Below, piece after piece: positions 37,636 through 49,303 of a DNA stretch of 64,000 bases. Below the pieces are notes generated by a model. It saw only the letters and a list, made by a program, of their open reading frames with translations. It ran no database searches and was not told the DNA's origin. How positions within the stretch are numbered: position 1 is the first letter of the stretch; every line of letters begins with the position of its first letter. Location of the stretch: contig NC_080557.1 of the NCBI RefSeq assembly GCF_030253575.1, forward strand, positions 42,732,501 to 42,796,500, read 5' to 3'. Origin of the DNA: Rhododendron vialii (taxonomy: Eukaryota > Streptophyta > Magnoliopsida > Ericales > Ericaceae). Made by a program: the position numbers and the translations under genes.

Positions 37636-37849
37636 TACAATTTTTTATTTTTTATGTAAATATTTGTGTTATCGTTTGTATTGGTAGAATGATTGTTTGG
37701 TGTAAGCCAAACGGCGTGCCCATGGGTTATTGTTGTTTCAATCGCCGGACGTCGTTCTCAGAGCGGGACCACATACCGAAGACGAATTCAAAATCGTCTC
37801 TCTGTTGCCTCCTCATTAGGCCACGTACAGATAACTAGACCCCATAGCC

Positions 37850-37857
37850 TACACGTG
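37850..37857. promoter_or_regulatory. G-box / ABRE-like element upstream of the PP2C gene
   Basis: TACACGTGTTG contains the palindromic core ACACGTGT, the binding site of ABA-response bZIP factors, about 415 bp before the PP2C start codon. Clade A PP2C genes are generally induced by ABA through such sites, so the position makes sense. Function is inferred. Confidence 0.45.
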
Positions 37858-38270
37858 TTGAATTCCACCAGACGAGTGTAAGAGGTACGGCAAACAGATG
37901 AACGGTGGAGATCGGCCTCCTTTAGGCGGGGGAGCACTTACGCGTCACACGATTTGTACCAGACACGGTCAGGGAAAACGGGCAGCTGACCGAAACAGCT
38001 CGTTCTTCCCGTTTGCAGCGGAGCCATGGCTGCCATTTTAATGCTTCCTCGAGCCCGCGCGGCCTCCTCTCTCTAAAATCTCTCTCCTCTCGTTTTTCCC
38101 AACTTTTTCTACTTTGATGATTCAAATGTTTTCAGTGATTCCAAGTGTTTAATAAGTTCAACTAGATTTGACGGACTTTTAACACAACGGAGGATTTTAT
38201 TTATGGATGTGGAGTAAGGAAGGAGAGATTGTGATAAGTGGTACGTACGTACCTGGGGAGATTGGTTGGA

Positions 38271-41200
38271 ATGGCGCAGATCTGCTGCGAAGCGGTGAGT
38301 GAGAGCGAGACGACGAAGCCGTGTGAGCCGAGCTCGAGAGCGACGAGGCGGCGGAGAATCGAGATGAGGAGGATCAAGTTTGGTTGCGGCGGTGAGAGTG
38401 AAAGTAACGAACAGAAACTGGATCTCCCTGCGGTCTCGATGGAGTGCGATAACGCCGTGGAGAACAGTGACGGCGCGGACGGCGGAGAGCTGGTTCTACG
38501 GTCGGAAAGCGAAGGATCGGGGACGAAAGGGATAGTGATTTCGGATCACCAAGCGACATTGGTTCCTCCGTTGGTGACGGCTCTGGTTGGTCAGGATCTT
38601 TCGCCGAAGTTTGGCGCAGCGTCGATTTGTGGTAGGCGGAGAGATATGGAGGATGCGGTCGCGATTCACCCGTTCCTTTGCCGGAGAGAGCAGGAGTCCG
38701 CCACCGAGTTACATTACTTCGGCGTTTACGACGGCCATGGCTGTTCTCACGTACGTAATGCATAAAAAATAAACACATAGTTATGCCAACTGTGCCAACC
38801 GTAACGATTTTGAGCTGATACCGTTACACTTCGATATACACCGCGCAATGAGATGAAAAATCACATGAGCATCAGCCAATTCCCGTTGCATATCGATCTG
38901 TTATCGATTCGCAGACCGGTTCACTGACATTATGGGCCATGGCCAATGGTCTGTGATTTGTGAACTTAAAATTTTTTTTGTAAAAAATATATTTTTTAAT
39001 TTATGACTGCTACAATCGATTTTCATGTATGTTTCGAAACTCTTAATACCATTACACTGCGACTGTTACGTTACCATTATGTGGGCCGATACCGTTACTT
39101 AAAACCTTATGGATTTTTACCGGAGTGTTTGTTTTTTTTTGCTTTGTAGGTGGCGATGAGGTGCAGAGACCGGTTGCATGAGCTGGTGAAGGAAGAGTTG
39201 GGGACAAAGGGAGGAGCGAGAACGGAGTGGAAGAATGCGATGGAGAAAAGCTTCGGTCGGATGGACGAGGAGGTGATTCTGTGGAACGGAAGCGAGATGG
39301 CCTCCAATTGCCGCTGCGAGCTGCAAACGCCGGAGTGCGACGCCGTGGGATCCACGGCGGTGGTGGCTATCGTTACGCCGGATAAGATTATCGTCGCAAA
39401 CTGCGGGGATTCTAGAGCTGTTTTGTGCCGCAATGGTAGGGCCGTTCCTCTCTCTACCGATCACAAGGTTAGCTCCCAACTGTTTGGCTCGTTCTTGCGT
39501 ATAACTCTCTGTGTGTGGGAGAGAGAGAGAGAGAGAGAGAGAGGATGCCAAAACTGTTGATCTGCTAGTACTTAGGTCATGTTTGGCAGGGTAAAAAACT
39601 AGCTTCCGTTTCATGCATTTTTGCCTTGAGTTATTTTTTCGTGATTTTAAGCAAAATTTTCGGTTATTAAAAGCATGAATGAGATGTAAAACTATTTTAA
39701 TGAGAGAAGCAATTATTATTTTTAACTGTAGCCTTTATTTTTTTATTTTTTCCGATTTTTCTCATCAAGGCCGACAATTAATCACAAAGCTTTTATTGGA
39801 CAATTAGACACCAAACATCAAAAAATAATAATAATATGCAGAATCTTTAAAAAAGTTAGGTTATGTTAAAAACAGCCTAAAATTCGGTTCACATGTTTTT
39901 ATTTTTTTATACTTGTGTGAATCCAGAAATTGAACAATTTCACTAAACCTGTAAAAAAAACAAACATATGAAAAGCTTAACTCTTAGACCTACCAAACGC
40001 AGCCTTATAGTAATAACGAACCGTTCGACTGGTGAGATCAACAGTTATGGTTAATGGTTCTTTATTGAGGTTTTGCAAAATTACAACTTTGTCCTTTTCT
40101 GAGAAGTTTTCCGTCTGGACCACAGCCGGATCGTCCTGACGAGCTGAGCCGGATCCAAGCTGCGGGCGGGCGGGTTTTATACTGGGACTGCCCCCGAGTC
40201 GGCGGTGTTCTTGCCATGTCAAGAGCCATTGGTAAGTCCCTTTTAATCCCAACTCATTTATTCGTCTATTAATTTCCACCTAGGTTTGGTTCCACTAAGG
40301 GCTTTTTGGGTTTTTTTTTTGTTTTATCTTTATTTAAATTTTTTTCGCGTTTGTTCATTTTGCGACAAACTTATGTGGATTATTGATTCGTCTCGACGAG
40401 AGGTATCAAAAAAACAAAAAAAAATTATGACTTTTATCCAAATATTTTTTAAACATCTAACATGAAGCCCAAAAGGTAACTCATTTATTCGTCTATTTTC
40501 ACCTACTTATAACTCATCCAATCGTAATATTTCGATGACGAAGTTACAGCTGATCAAGAACTCATTTATAAAATGAGTTACACGAATAATGGATGGGTTT
40601 AGTTTGTGTCCTTGAGCTCCAAAATTTGATAGTACAAAAGTAACAAAAAGGTTCTTCTAGAGACCTGAAATTTTTGTAAGAACCAAAATATTCTTTTCAG
40701 TGAAACATATAATCGTTTATTTTTCCAAAACAATGATTCTTTTTCAATGAAATACTGAAACTGTCTCCTTTTCCTAGAAAAATTAAAACCTTGCTTTAAA
40801 AGAAACAGAAAACTGTTTTCTGAAACTTTTTCTAAGAAAACAGACTGTATTTTATTTCAACACAGAAAGTAGAAAATTGTTTTCTAAAGCCCTTTCTGAA
40901 TATAGGATACAAAATTGTTTTTCTCCTCAAGCATGACACAACTTTCTTCAACGAAAGCAAAAATGGTTTGTGAAATCAAAACAGTGAGACACGAAATGTC
41001 TCCTCTTAGCTGGGATTAATTGATTTCTAGCTCTTTCTTCAACGAAAGAGCTAGAAATGATTTTGAAAATAAACTACTCAACCCACATCTGTTTATTCGA
41101 TCTGAATCGTGTATTGCGTTGTCTCGTTGAGTAGGAGTTGCATGTAGAAATTAAGATTCATGGAATATCAGAAAGAGCTAGAAATGATTTTGAAAATAAA

Positions 41201-41687
41201 CTGTAAAATTTAAAATTGACCATAAGTTTTTAAAATTTATTCAACAAGCCAAAAAGAACAATTGGTTCTGAACCCGGAGTTGGCCCAATAATGGGCAAAC
41301 AGATGATGTGCACTTCGATCATCATTGTGATTCTATGCTTTTCTCCATCCAGGTGATAATTATTTGAAGCCATCTGTTATCTGTGAGCCAGAAGTGACAA
41401 TCACAGATCGGACAATGGAGGATGACTGTCTTATACTCGCTAGCGACGGACTGTGGGACGTGGTTTCGAATGACACAGCTTGCGGCGTGGCGCGAATGTG
41501 CCTCAGAGGGATGGCACTAGTGGGCGAGTCTACAAGCAATTCGTGCTTGTTGGATGGTGAAAGCGTCAGACAAAATGCCGACAAGGCTTGTTCAGACGCG
41601 TCGATGCTGTTGACGAAATTGGCCTTGGCGAGGTGTAGCAGTGACAACGTGAGCATAGTTGTCATCGATCTCAAGAGGGGCATTTAG
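38271..41687 (+). CDS. Clade A protein phosphatase 2C, AHG3/PP2CA-like
   Basis: Four exons (38271-38750, 39150-39467, 40126-40231, 41353-41687) join in frame to 412 residues, a normal length for this clade. The N-terminal [13 protein letters not shown] and [12 protein letters not shown] region resembles AHG3. The PP2C core begins near residue 118 ([12 protein letters not shown]), with metal-binding DGHG at 154-157, GSTA, GDSRA at 246-250, the last exon's ASDGLWDVV with Asp333, and SSDN with Asp399. The Trp that locks onto ABA-bound PYR/PYL receptors is present (Trp286). These enzymes dephosphorylate SnRK2 kinases and so repress ABA signalling in cytosol and nucleus. Two usually conserved positions beside the Trp differ: Cys288 (normally Gly) and Gly292 (normally Leu or Phe). 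I chose the ATG at 38271; no upstream in-frame ATG is seen. Confidence 0.93.
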
Positions 41688-43520
41688 CGGTATCGTATCA
41701 TTTCCTTTGATAGATCTGATCCATGTGTTATCATCCATGGAAAAAAAATCAACTTCATTTGATAAGTGTAAATATGTGCAGGCCACAAGATGGCTAACGG
41801 GATAGTTCCGTAAAGGGGGTAAGGAGTAGAACGGAATCGAATGAGGCTGGGAGTGGTTTTTTCGTGTTTTTTTTATAACCGAGTGTGCGGACCAAGTTAT
41901 GTTGTCCCCAACTAATTTGAGCTCTGAAGTGAATCCAATGGCCTGAGATTAAGAGTGTCTTATGCATCTATGCCAAAATGATGCAACCAATCTTGTTTGC
42001 TGACTGCTGTGCTTCTAAATATGAGATTTTATTTACAGCGCTCAATCTCGGCCGTCCAAAAGTGTTTTGGACGGTCCGGATTGAAAACAATCTCTCAACG
42101 GTAATACAGTAATTGTTCTCAAACCGGACCATCCAAAAAGTGTTTTGGACAACTGAGATTGCGCAGAGCCATGAATAAGTCTCTCTCTCTCAAATCTAAA
42201 TAAATTTTCTTACAAAAATGATGCATGAGAGCATACTTCATTGATGAAATCCCACAAGGATGAAATACATTCAAGTCAGAGCTGAGAGCACCACAGCTCA
42301 AAGGTCATAATCCATCAGAGCATCCAATAGTTAAAACAGAGGAACATTCACTGTCAAAATCAAAATTCAACAATTGGGTGACAAATGAGATTTGGTTGGG
42401 TAAAAGTCTCGAGCCAAACTTTGGTGTCAGTGCCCAACTTTGCAAACTAATCAATTTGTCCATCTTTTATGTTTTTTTTTTTTCCTTTCTTGGTGTCATT
42501 GCTCAACTTTGCAAACTAATCAACTTGAAAAAGTAGAACACCAGATACAGATAGATCAGGTACACAACCAAAATGAAAAACCAGCAACCAAAGTAAAGCC
42601 AAGAAAGAAGCAAAACCAAGAACAAGCTTTAGCAATACTTCTACTGGAGAACTACCCAAAGAACAAAGCCTTAAACCACTGTGGCTGCTGCTTTAACTTC
42701 AACTGTCTATCTTAAAGCTACCAAAAACTGTTAGTCAAGTTCAAAATCTGAACCACCTGACCAAAGGAAATTGATATATTTCTATCTTATCCTATATCCA
42801 TGTTTAGGTGGTGGCGAGAGACTCGACAGCCAAGTAAAGCAGAGAGTTAGTCAACATTTGAACAATTAAGTTTTCTTTTTCTTTCTTTAGGAGGAATTTG
42901 GAAGAATCAATTCCCTTCTTCTGTTTGTCAAAGGAAAATGAATCTTGCATTTTACGGCTGTTTGATAAGGTTGTGGCCAGACATCAATTTTCTTACCCAG
43001 TAAAAGCTTAACTATTTTTCATTTTTCTGACCCTAGGTATGATTTCAGTAGGTTAATACGTTGAGGGTCAGCACAACACCCGTATGCTCAACCGTACGTT
43101 TAAACCTTTTATCATTGACATGAATCGCAAACCACTCGTAGAAACCTAAGAGTACAACCGCTTGGGCATTTCAAGCAGGATGATGATAGGATCAGTAGTG
43201 TCAATTATTTTCTCAAGCTAGCATTTCAATTTGGATTAACGAGTCCGTGAAATCTTCCATTCAAGAAGATAACTAGATAGATCTCCAACAAAGCTACAAT
43301 TAGAGAACCAAGGGACGAAGAATACATTGAGATTTTACAACAGTCCAGTTCATTATTTGAAATCACATGACTGGTGGACAAGAAATCAGGTAAAAGACAT
43401 CAGATTAAATCCATGTAATCTGGTAACACACTAAATCAAAGAGTAACGAATGAGACCTTTCGCAAGATGCTTGTAATGTCACAGATTCAGAGCGGGCAAA
43501 AAGAATTTTTATCTGCTTGC
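41688..43520. other. Spacer between the convergent PP2C and SMO2 genes
   Basis: This region must hold the 3' untranslated regions of both genes. A small foldback lies at 42036-42168. The rest is AT-rich with no coding signal; the open stretch at 42440-42715 is not recognisable. Confidence 0.5.
42036..42168. repeat. Small foldback repeat
   Basis: GCGCTCAATCTCGGCCGTCC and GTGTTTTGGACGGTCCGGATTG are mirrored by the inverse arm ending CAACTGAGATTGCGCAGAGC. The arms are about 55 bp around a 25-base loop. Related phrases (CCGTC, AAAAGTGT) appear at 8650-8815. Confidence 0.65.
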
Positions 43521-46500
43521 TTATATTTGCTTGCCCTCAGCCTCATTCTCGCTGCCCTTCAATGCCTTCAATTTTCTGTATCCCTTATCAGTACCAAATA
43601 GCCTGAAAAACATTTAGTCAGTTAGACCAAATGTCAAATATTCTGCACTACCTTCCATGCATTACTATATCGAAGGCATTTAGATTGAGCATCCAATTGA
43701 CCAGCGAAAACATGCTGTAAATTCTAGGTCTCACCCAATATGGTTTGCTTCTCAATGAACGATATTAGCTGCATAGTTAGGTTGGAGAGAGAAACCAAAC
43801 TAGAATATGCAAAAATCATGTCAATCTTTAATAATGTCCACCACAATATCACATGTTATCCACTTATTTTCATGTTCACGCTGGAACTTTCCCATCGTAC
43901 CCTTCCAAAGACCGTTCATACCAAGCAAACATGGTGCAGTAAGCATGCAGAGAGCAGAATCAGTTTTTATCAGCAGGCAAAAGAGCAGTTTACAAGGAAT
44001 TACTGCAAATACAAATTGGACTTCGCCAAAATAAGACTAAAAAGGCTGCACAAAGCCCCTTGAAGCAGAAGCCTGATAAGACTGTTGATGGACATCACAA
44101 ATTATAACCAAGCGTTTGGCTTGGTTGACAAATGTCAACAAACCTCAACTGGGTTGGTCTTGGGGTTAAGGTTCTTAGAAAACCAAAAAAAAGATATTGC
44201 TAATTTTTGCTTACATTTTAGGCGTCACAGTCAGGGGCGGAGGGAAGAAGTTTTCAAAATCTCTATTCCACTACCACATTTGGTGTTAGGTTTATAAATT
44301 TGCCCCATTAAAATTGCAATATTGCCCCAAGCTAGCTTTGGCTTGGTTGACAAATGTCAACAAACCTTAACTGGGTTGGTCTTGGGGTAAAGGTTCTCAG
44401 AAAACCAAAAAAAGATATTGCTAATTTGTGCTTACCTTTTACGCGTCAGAGTCGGGCGGAGGGAAGAAGTTTTCAAAATCTCTATTCCACTACCACATTT
44501 GGTGTTAGGTTTATAAATTTGCCCCATTAAAATTGCAGTATTGCCCCAAGCTAGCTATGAGCACCCATCAAATCGCAGAGATTTATTTTGGCAATAAAAA
44601 TTGTGTCAGATCGGCGTGAAATCGATGGATGAATGATAGATTACATGTGTATATTGAGAAAAATATATTTAATTACTACTAATCCTAATAAGGCTACTGT
44701 GCATTTCTCTCCAATAAAAAAATTCCTCGATGAGTTTTTCAAATCATCTTACCATGACAAGCGTACAGTATGTCATAGCCCATAAAGACTCGATGAAGTA
44801 TATGTGACAAGACAACATTCCATCAAAAGGGAATTTAGACGATAGAGCTCTTCCCCGTCCCCTATACCGTTCGCGGGAAATCCGAAATGGGCGAAACGGG
44901 TTAAATGGCTTTACCGCAAGGCTGCTTAATTATTTACTTGAAATTGAGGAGAAGGGCGGCGGGTGGGAAAAGATAAAGAAGCATGAGAATAGGAAGATCC
45001 TGGTAGATATGATATCAATGGATAGTTAAAAGGGTTAAACTATTGCAAAAAATTATTTTTATGATTAGTACATAACACGTGTTTTTTCGAACCCGCTCAT
45101 CGGTATTTCTGGCTCCGCCCCTGATCATGGTATTATGCTGAAAATAATATCAAGCAATCAATTTATGTTGGAACAATGGAAAATATAGCTCCGTGAGCTT
45201 TTCAACTCGATCCACTTACTCCATATGTGAGATCAGGGTTTTTGTTTCCATACTCAATCCACTTACTTAAACATACTTACTACTTCAAGTAAGGTTTACC
45301 AGACAATACTTTGTTCCCCATTGTTGGCCTTTGCTATATGTTTAAGTCTCCTACAAATATAGTTGTCAGTCTGGTCAATATGAGTCGCTAGACCAATTTG
45401 ACATAGTAAAGCACCTCTTAATTAAAGAAAATTAGTAGGGATTCTTCTTTCATGTTACTGAAGCGGCCTGTGTGATAAGGGGTCTTTTGATTTTGACAAC
45501 CATCGAACTCCCTCAGTTCAAAACCCTCGAAACAAATGGTTTAAGGAATTTAGAGTTGAAATAAATGTATTGAGCTATGATTTAGTTTTTTTTTCTGTAA
45601 AATATTGTCTGCAATAGATCATTCGTATGAAGCCAAAGCAAATGAATATCACTTATATTTGTGAATAAGTAGACATTTTGGCTCAACAAAAAAAAAGTAA
45701 ACCAAGTGCAATAAGTTTTCAACCAAAACAAATACTGTATCTTTTATTTTATATAGTGTCTCGAGGCGCCCCTGGCAAGAAACTTTTTAATTTTGCTCAT
45801 CAATAGAGCAAGGAACATTAGAGGGGACTAGATGGATTATGTTATTGTTGTTGTGTGAATAGAGCAAGGTACATTAGACATGTGTACCGTGTAAGTGAAT
45901 TACCTAGTATCACATGTCTTCGATTATTTAATTTGGTTCGTAAAATCTCGTAAGCAAAGAGAGAACTTGTACTCCAAACCTTACAAACCAGATTGTCAAT
46001 GCTTTGAAGCAGTGTTTTCAAAATCTTACCAGTCCATGTAAACGAAAGTTGAGGAGTAGTTGCCAGACTTAGTGTAGAGCAGCCGGTGGTGATAGTCGTG
46101 AAAATCAGCACTATATGTCAATGAAACAATCAAACGTTAAATCAGCACTGTGCACAATGCACTGCACATCAAGCTAAGTGATTTGTAAGTCTCACTGAGA
46201 ACAATCAAGAGGAAAATGCATATACTCACCCGCCGTACAAAGGCAAGAAGTTTGAGAGGCTCCAGGGGAAATGATAACCGCAATGAGCCTCAACTGTCTC
46301 AAGAACTCGAACTACCATCCACAGCCAGAGAGTTATAAGATGGGGGCCGGTGATGGCAGGACCAACAATTGTTGCAAATCCAAGAAACAGGATCTCAGCG
46401 GGGTGAGCATATTCAGACGTCAGTCCAAATGGTGTTGCATACCTGAAGATTCGGTAAAATACCCTTTATGAACACCAAACAAGGTAGACAGAAATGAATA

Positions 46501-49303
46501 CATCAAAAACTGTGCAACCTATATAAAGACTTGATGCTTTTTACTCACTCATGATGAATGCTGTGGACATGCTTGTACAACCATTTTGTATGTAACACTC
46601 TGTGTCCCCAATAGAATACAAAATCTTCCAGGATGAAGTAGAACAAAATCTGTGTAGATATTACTTTCCTGCACAACAGAAAGGTTCACAAATCACTCCA
46701 GGATATATGCATTACAAACATTCAACAGAATCGAGACAGCAAATTTATGATAGAGTAAAAGAATCACAAATGACAACGCCACAAATTAAACTTTCAGTAT
46801 ATGAAGAACCTCAAATTACCAGGAGGGCAATGGTAGACTACTTCTCATGCCCATGAATCTGAAGACAGGATAGGAAGCAATCATAACTGGTAGATTTACA
46901 CACAAATGGTACAGCACTAGGCGAGTGATACATTTCTCTTGAGCTTCAGGGGAGTTATTTTTTGTCTGCATTGAACCACCAATTAATAATAGAATCAAAA
47001 AACAAAGATCCAGCAACATGAGGCCAAAATAAGCATGTTCGACATTACCACCAAGTATAACAAATTTGACAGTACTATCGGGTACATACAAACACATGTA
47101 GAGAGCTTTCAATTGTTAAAGCATACCAATTGGCAATGAGTGGAGAGGCCGCCGAGACTCATATACTAGTTTTGGGGGAGATAATTAACTGATGTGGGAC
47201 AATTTCCAACACTGCCCCTCACGTGTGACCCCCGACTCGCATGTGGAGAGGTCAAGAAAGGATCCGGAACACACGGATCACAACGAAACAAAATGCAACT
47301 ATGACACAAACAAAAAGGAAAAGCCTCCGAAGATACCATGTTAAAGCATCCAACTCACCAATTGGCAATGAATGGAGAGGCCGCCCACGCTCATATACTA
47401 GTTTTGGAGGAGATAATTAACTGATGTGGGACAATTACCAACAATTACATTGGTAAGAAAAGAATATCACCGTCTATAATTCTGGTGAGGCTTATAAGTT
47501 GAAGAACAAATAATTTGGAAGCAACAAGACATTGAAAAAGACAAATGTATGCTGAAAGATATGAAAAAATCCTCTTCAGTGCATTGCGGAAGACATTGAT
47601 GAAGCTAATGATACGGCCAAGGACAAGGATGGTGATAAAGTGAAGAAGTATGACATGTAGTGTGTTTTGTATATCCAGCAATCAAATGAAGGCGTATGGA
47701 AAGAATCAATATATCCTGTCAGCACGAACATCCCTCCCGGTTTATCCTTTTCTCACAAACAGCCAGAAAGAGTCACGAATAATAATTGTAGGTCCCACAA
47801 ACAGCATCAGGTTAGTTTGGCTATAATTATAAATAGATAAACACTACTTTACAAAACCTCGTCTCCAATTGAAATCAAGTAATAGAGGTTATAAATAGAA
47901 CCACTTAAAACAGAAAACAGTGCTACAGATAATCATACAGCAGCATAGGAATGAAACCGAAGATTGGAATTTGAACATGAAAACTATTGTTCAGGCTAGG
48001 CTTTTGTTGGGCCAATAATGAGATCATATAACATGGAAAACAAATAATAACACCACTTACAAAATGAAAAACCATTATTCTCTTTAGCTTGTGTTCCCAA
48101 TCACATGACAATACTTATTGAACTAATTCAGTAGCACGAGAGAAAAACCTGAATTTTATACTTGCTCAACCATCCTGCTCTTTCCAAGTAAATAAAAGGT
48201 AGTCCAGATAAGAAAAAGACACTTTCATGAAGAAAGAAACTCCCGAGACATGCCAGTTGGAAGTCATTAAAATGAGTGATCAGATACTGCACAATGAACA
48301 AATAATAATTCCACCAAACGTTAATACTATTCCATAACAACGACAATCTTACAATATCGATACAGAACAATGATTTACACACGTCACTAAATTATCACTC
48401 AAAAGTCAAAAGACATCAAAATTGAATCGAAACACATCGTCTTGTTTCCTTGCATCTCAGATGTGATATACAAGATTCCGGTACACATAGTAGTACCGAA
48501 GAACTATTTCACCAGGCCATGGGTCCAACGAACTAAGGCAATTCATGCAACTAAGGTATTTTGCTTGAACTTATTGATAGAATAATAACTCATGCACTCG
48601 CCAAATTAGCAAACACTCACAAAATTGGGCCCTCATCTATGCTTATTTGCACACTTCAACACAAACTTTTAACAAACAATTTTAGCCACTGCAGTTGCTC
48701 TAAATTAACAAAAATCTTAGGAACACCAACTTAGGGGTTTGCTCCCTCCTAAGATCTCAAGGGCTATCAACTCGTTTGGGGCCAATCCATATTAATTGGG
48801 CTCTCACGAGTGGGCGGTGGGATTGAGCCCAGGATTAGTTGAGTGCACGTAAGCTGGCCTAGACACAGTTATAAAAAAAAAAAATCTAAGGAACACTCTT
48901 CACGTTGAGCATCTGATGAAATATCTGAACCAAAAAAAAAACACAAACTCATAAAATACCACTGGTCGAATTGAATAAATCTCCAATGCTTCTCATTGTC
49001 TGACAACAGTAACTTGAAAGGAAATCTAAACAAGAGAAGAGATACAGAGTGATATTGAGCAAATCAAATTCTCATTCCATATGAAATGGAAGGAACAAAC
49101 GTTATACATCCGCATCAAAACTTGATTTCCTTATCCACAGATGCATGCGTACAGATGTACATATAAACAAGCGTTCGTAGGAATTCAACGGATCCAAATG
49201 CGGCAATGCTCGATGAGATAGAAGCTATTTCAGCGAAAATCTAGGGCATGAGAGAAAAGGAAAGAGTCGATACCAGCCAACCAGATTCGATGATCGAGGC
49301 CAT
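43521..49303 (-). CDS. SMO2: Sterol 4-alpha-methyl oxidase 2 (methylsterol monooxygenase)
   Basis: Seven exons on the minus strand (49303-49274, 48286-48149, 46965-46820, 46668-46549, 46442-46230, 46110-46030, 43602-43521) join in frame to 269 residues. The start is MASIIESGWL. The fatty-acid-hydroxylase-type iron motifs are complete: HRVLH at 127-131, HSIHH at 140-144 and HDYHH at 220-224. Hydrophobic segments near 20-45 and 75-95 fit an ER membrane enzyme. The sequence follows plant SMO2 (FLSGLPFIYLERAGWLSKYKIQ in exon 2, YATPFGLTSEYAHPAEILFL in exon 5), which removes the second 4-alpha methyl group in phytosterol synthesis, with NAD(P)H and oxygen. The C-terminus ends GSENEAEGKQI. The last intron is 2.4 kb and repeat-laden; another intron carries a TRIM element. 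Confidence 0.95.
44118..44560. repeat. 222-bp tandem duplication in the SMO2 last intron
   Basis: Two head-to-tail copies start GGCTTGGTTGACAAATGTC at 44118 and 44340 and run to GCCCCAAGCTAGCT, differing at only about ten positions. Copy 1 contains CAGGGGCGGAG, whose inverse CTCCGCCCCTG appears at 45115-45125. A transposon-like origin is therefore possible, but no target duplication was found. Confidence 0.85.
47114..47443 (-). mobile_element. TRIM retrotransposon in a SMO2 intron
   Basis: Two direct terminal repeats of about 98 and 105 bp (47114-47211 and 47339-47443) begin TGTTAAAGCAT and end CCAACA on the plus strand; read on the minus strand they are TGTTGG...TTAACA. Next to the right repeat, GATACCA (47332-47338) is the inverse of TGGTATC, the start of a plant initiator-methionine tRNA primer site. 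A GAGGGGCAG purine tract adjoins the other repeat. The whole element is 330 bp with no coding capacity, as expected for terminal-repeat retrotransposons in miniature. A 5-bp target duplication is not evident. Confidence 0.75.

Noticed and set aside
39117-39614. 165-codon minus-strand open frame opposite the PP2C gene
   Set aside because: It is the antisense shadow of PP2C exon 2, where the plus-strand frame carries the conserved motifs.
44231-45125. hAT element bounded by CAGGGGCGGAG and CTCCGCCCCTG
   Set aside because: The ends are inverted and hAT-like, but the flanking 8 bp (GTCACAGT and ATCATGGT) do not match and the left end lies inside a tandem duplication.
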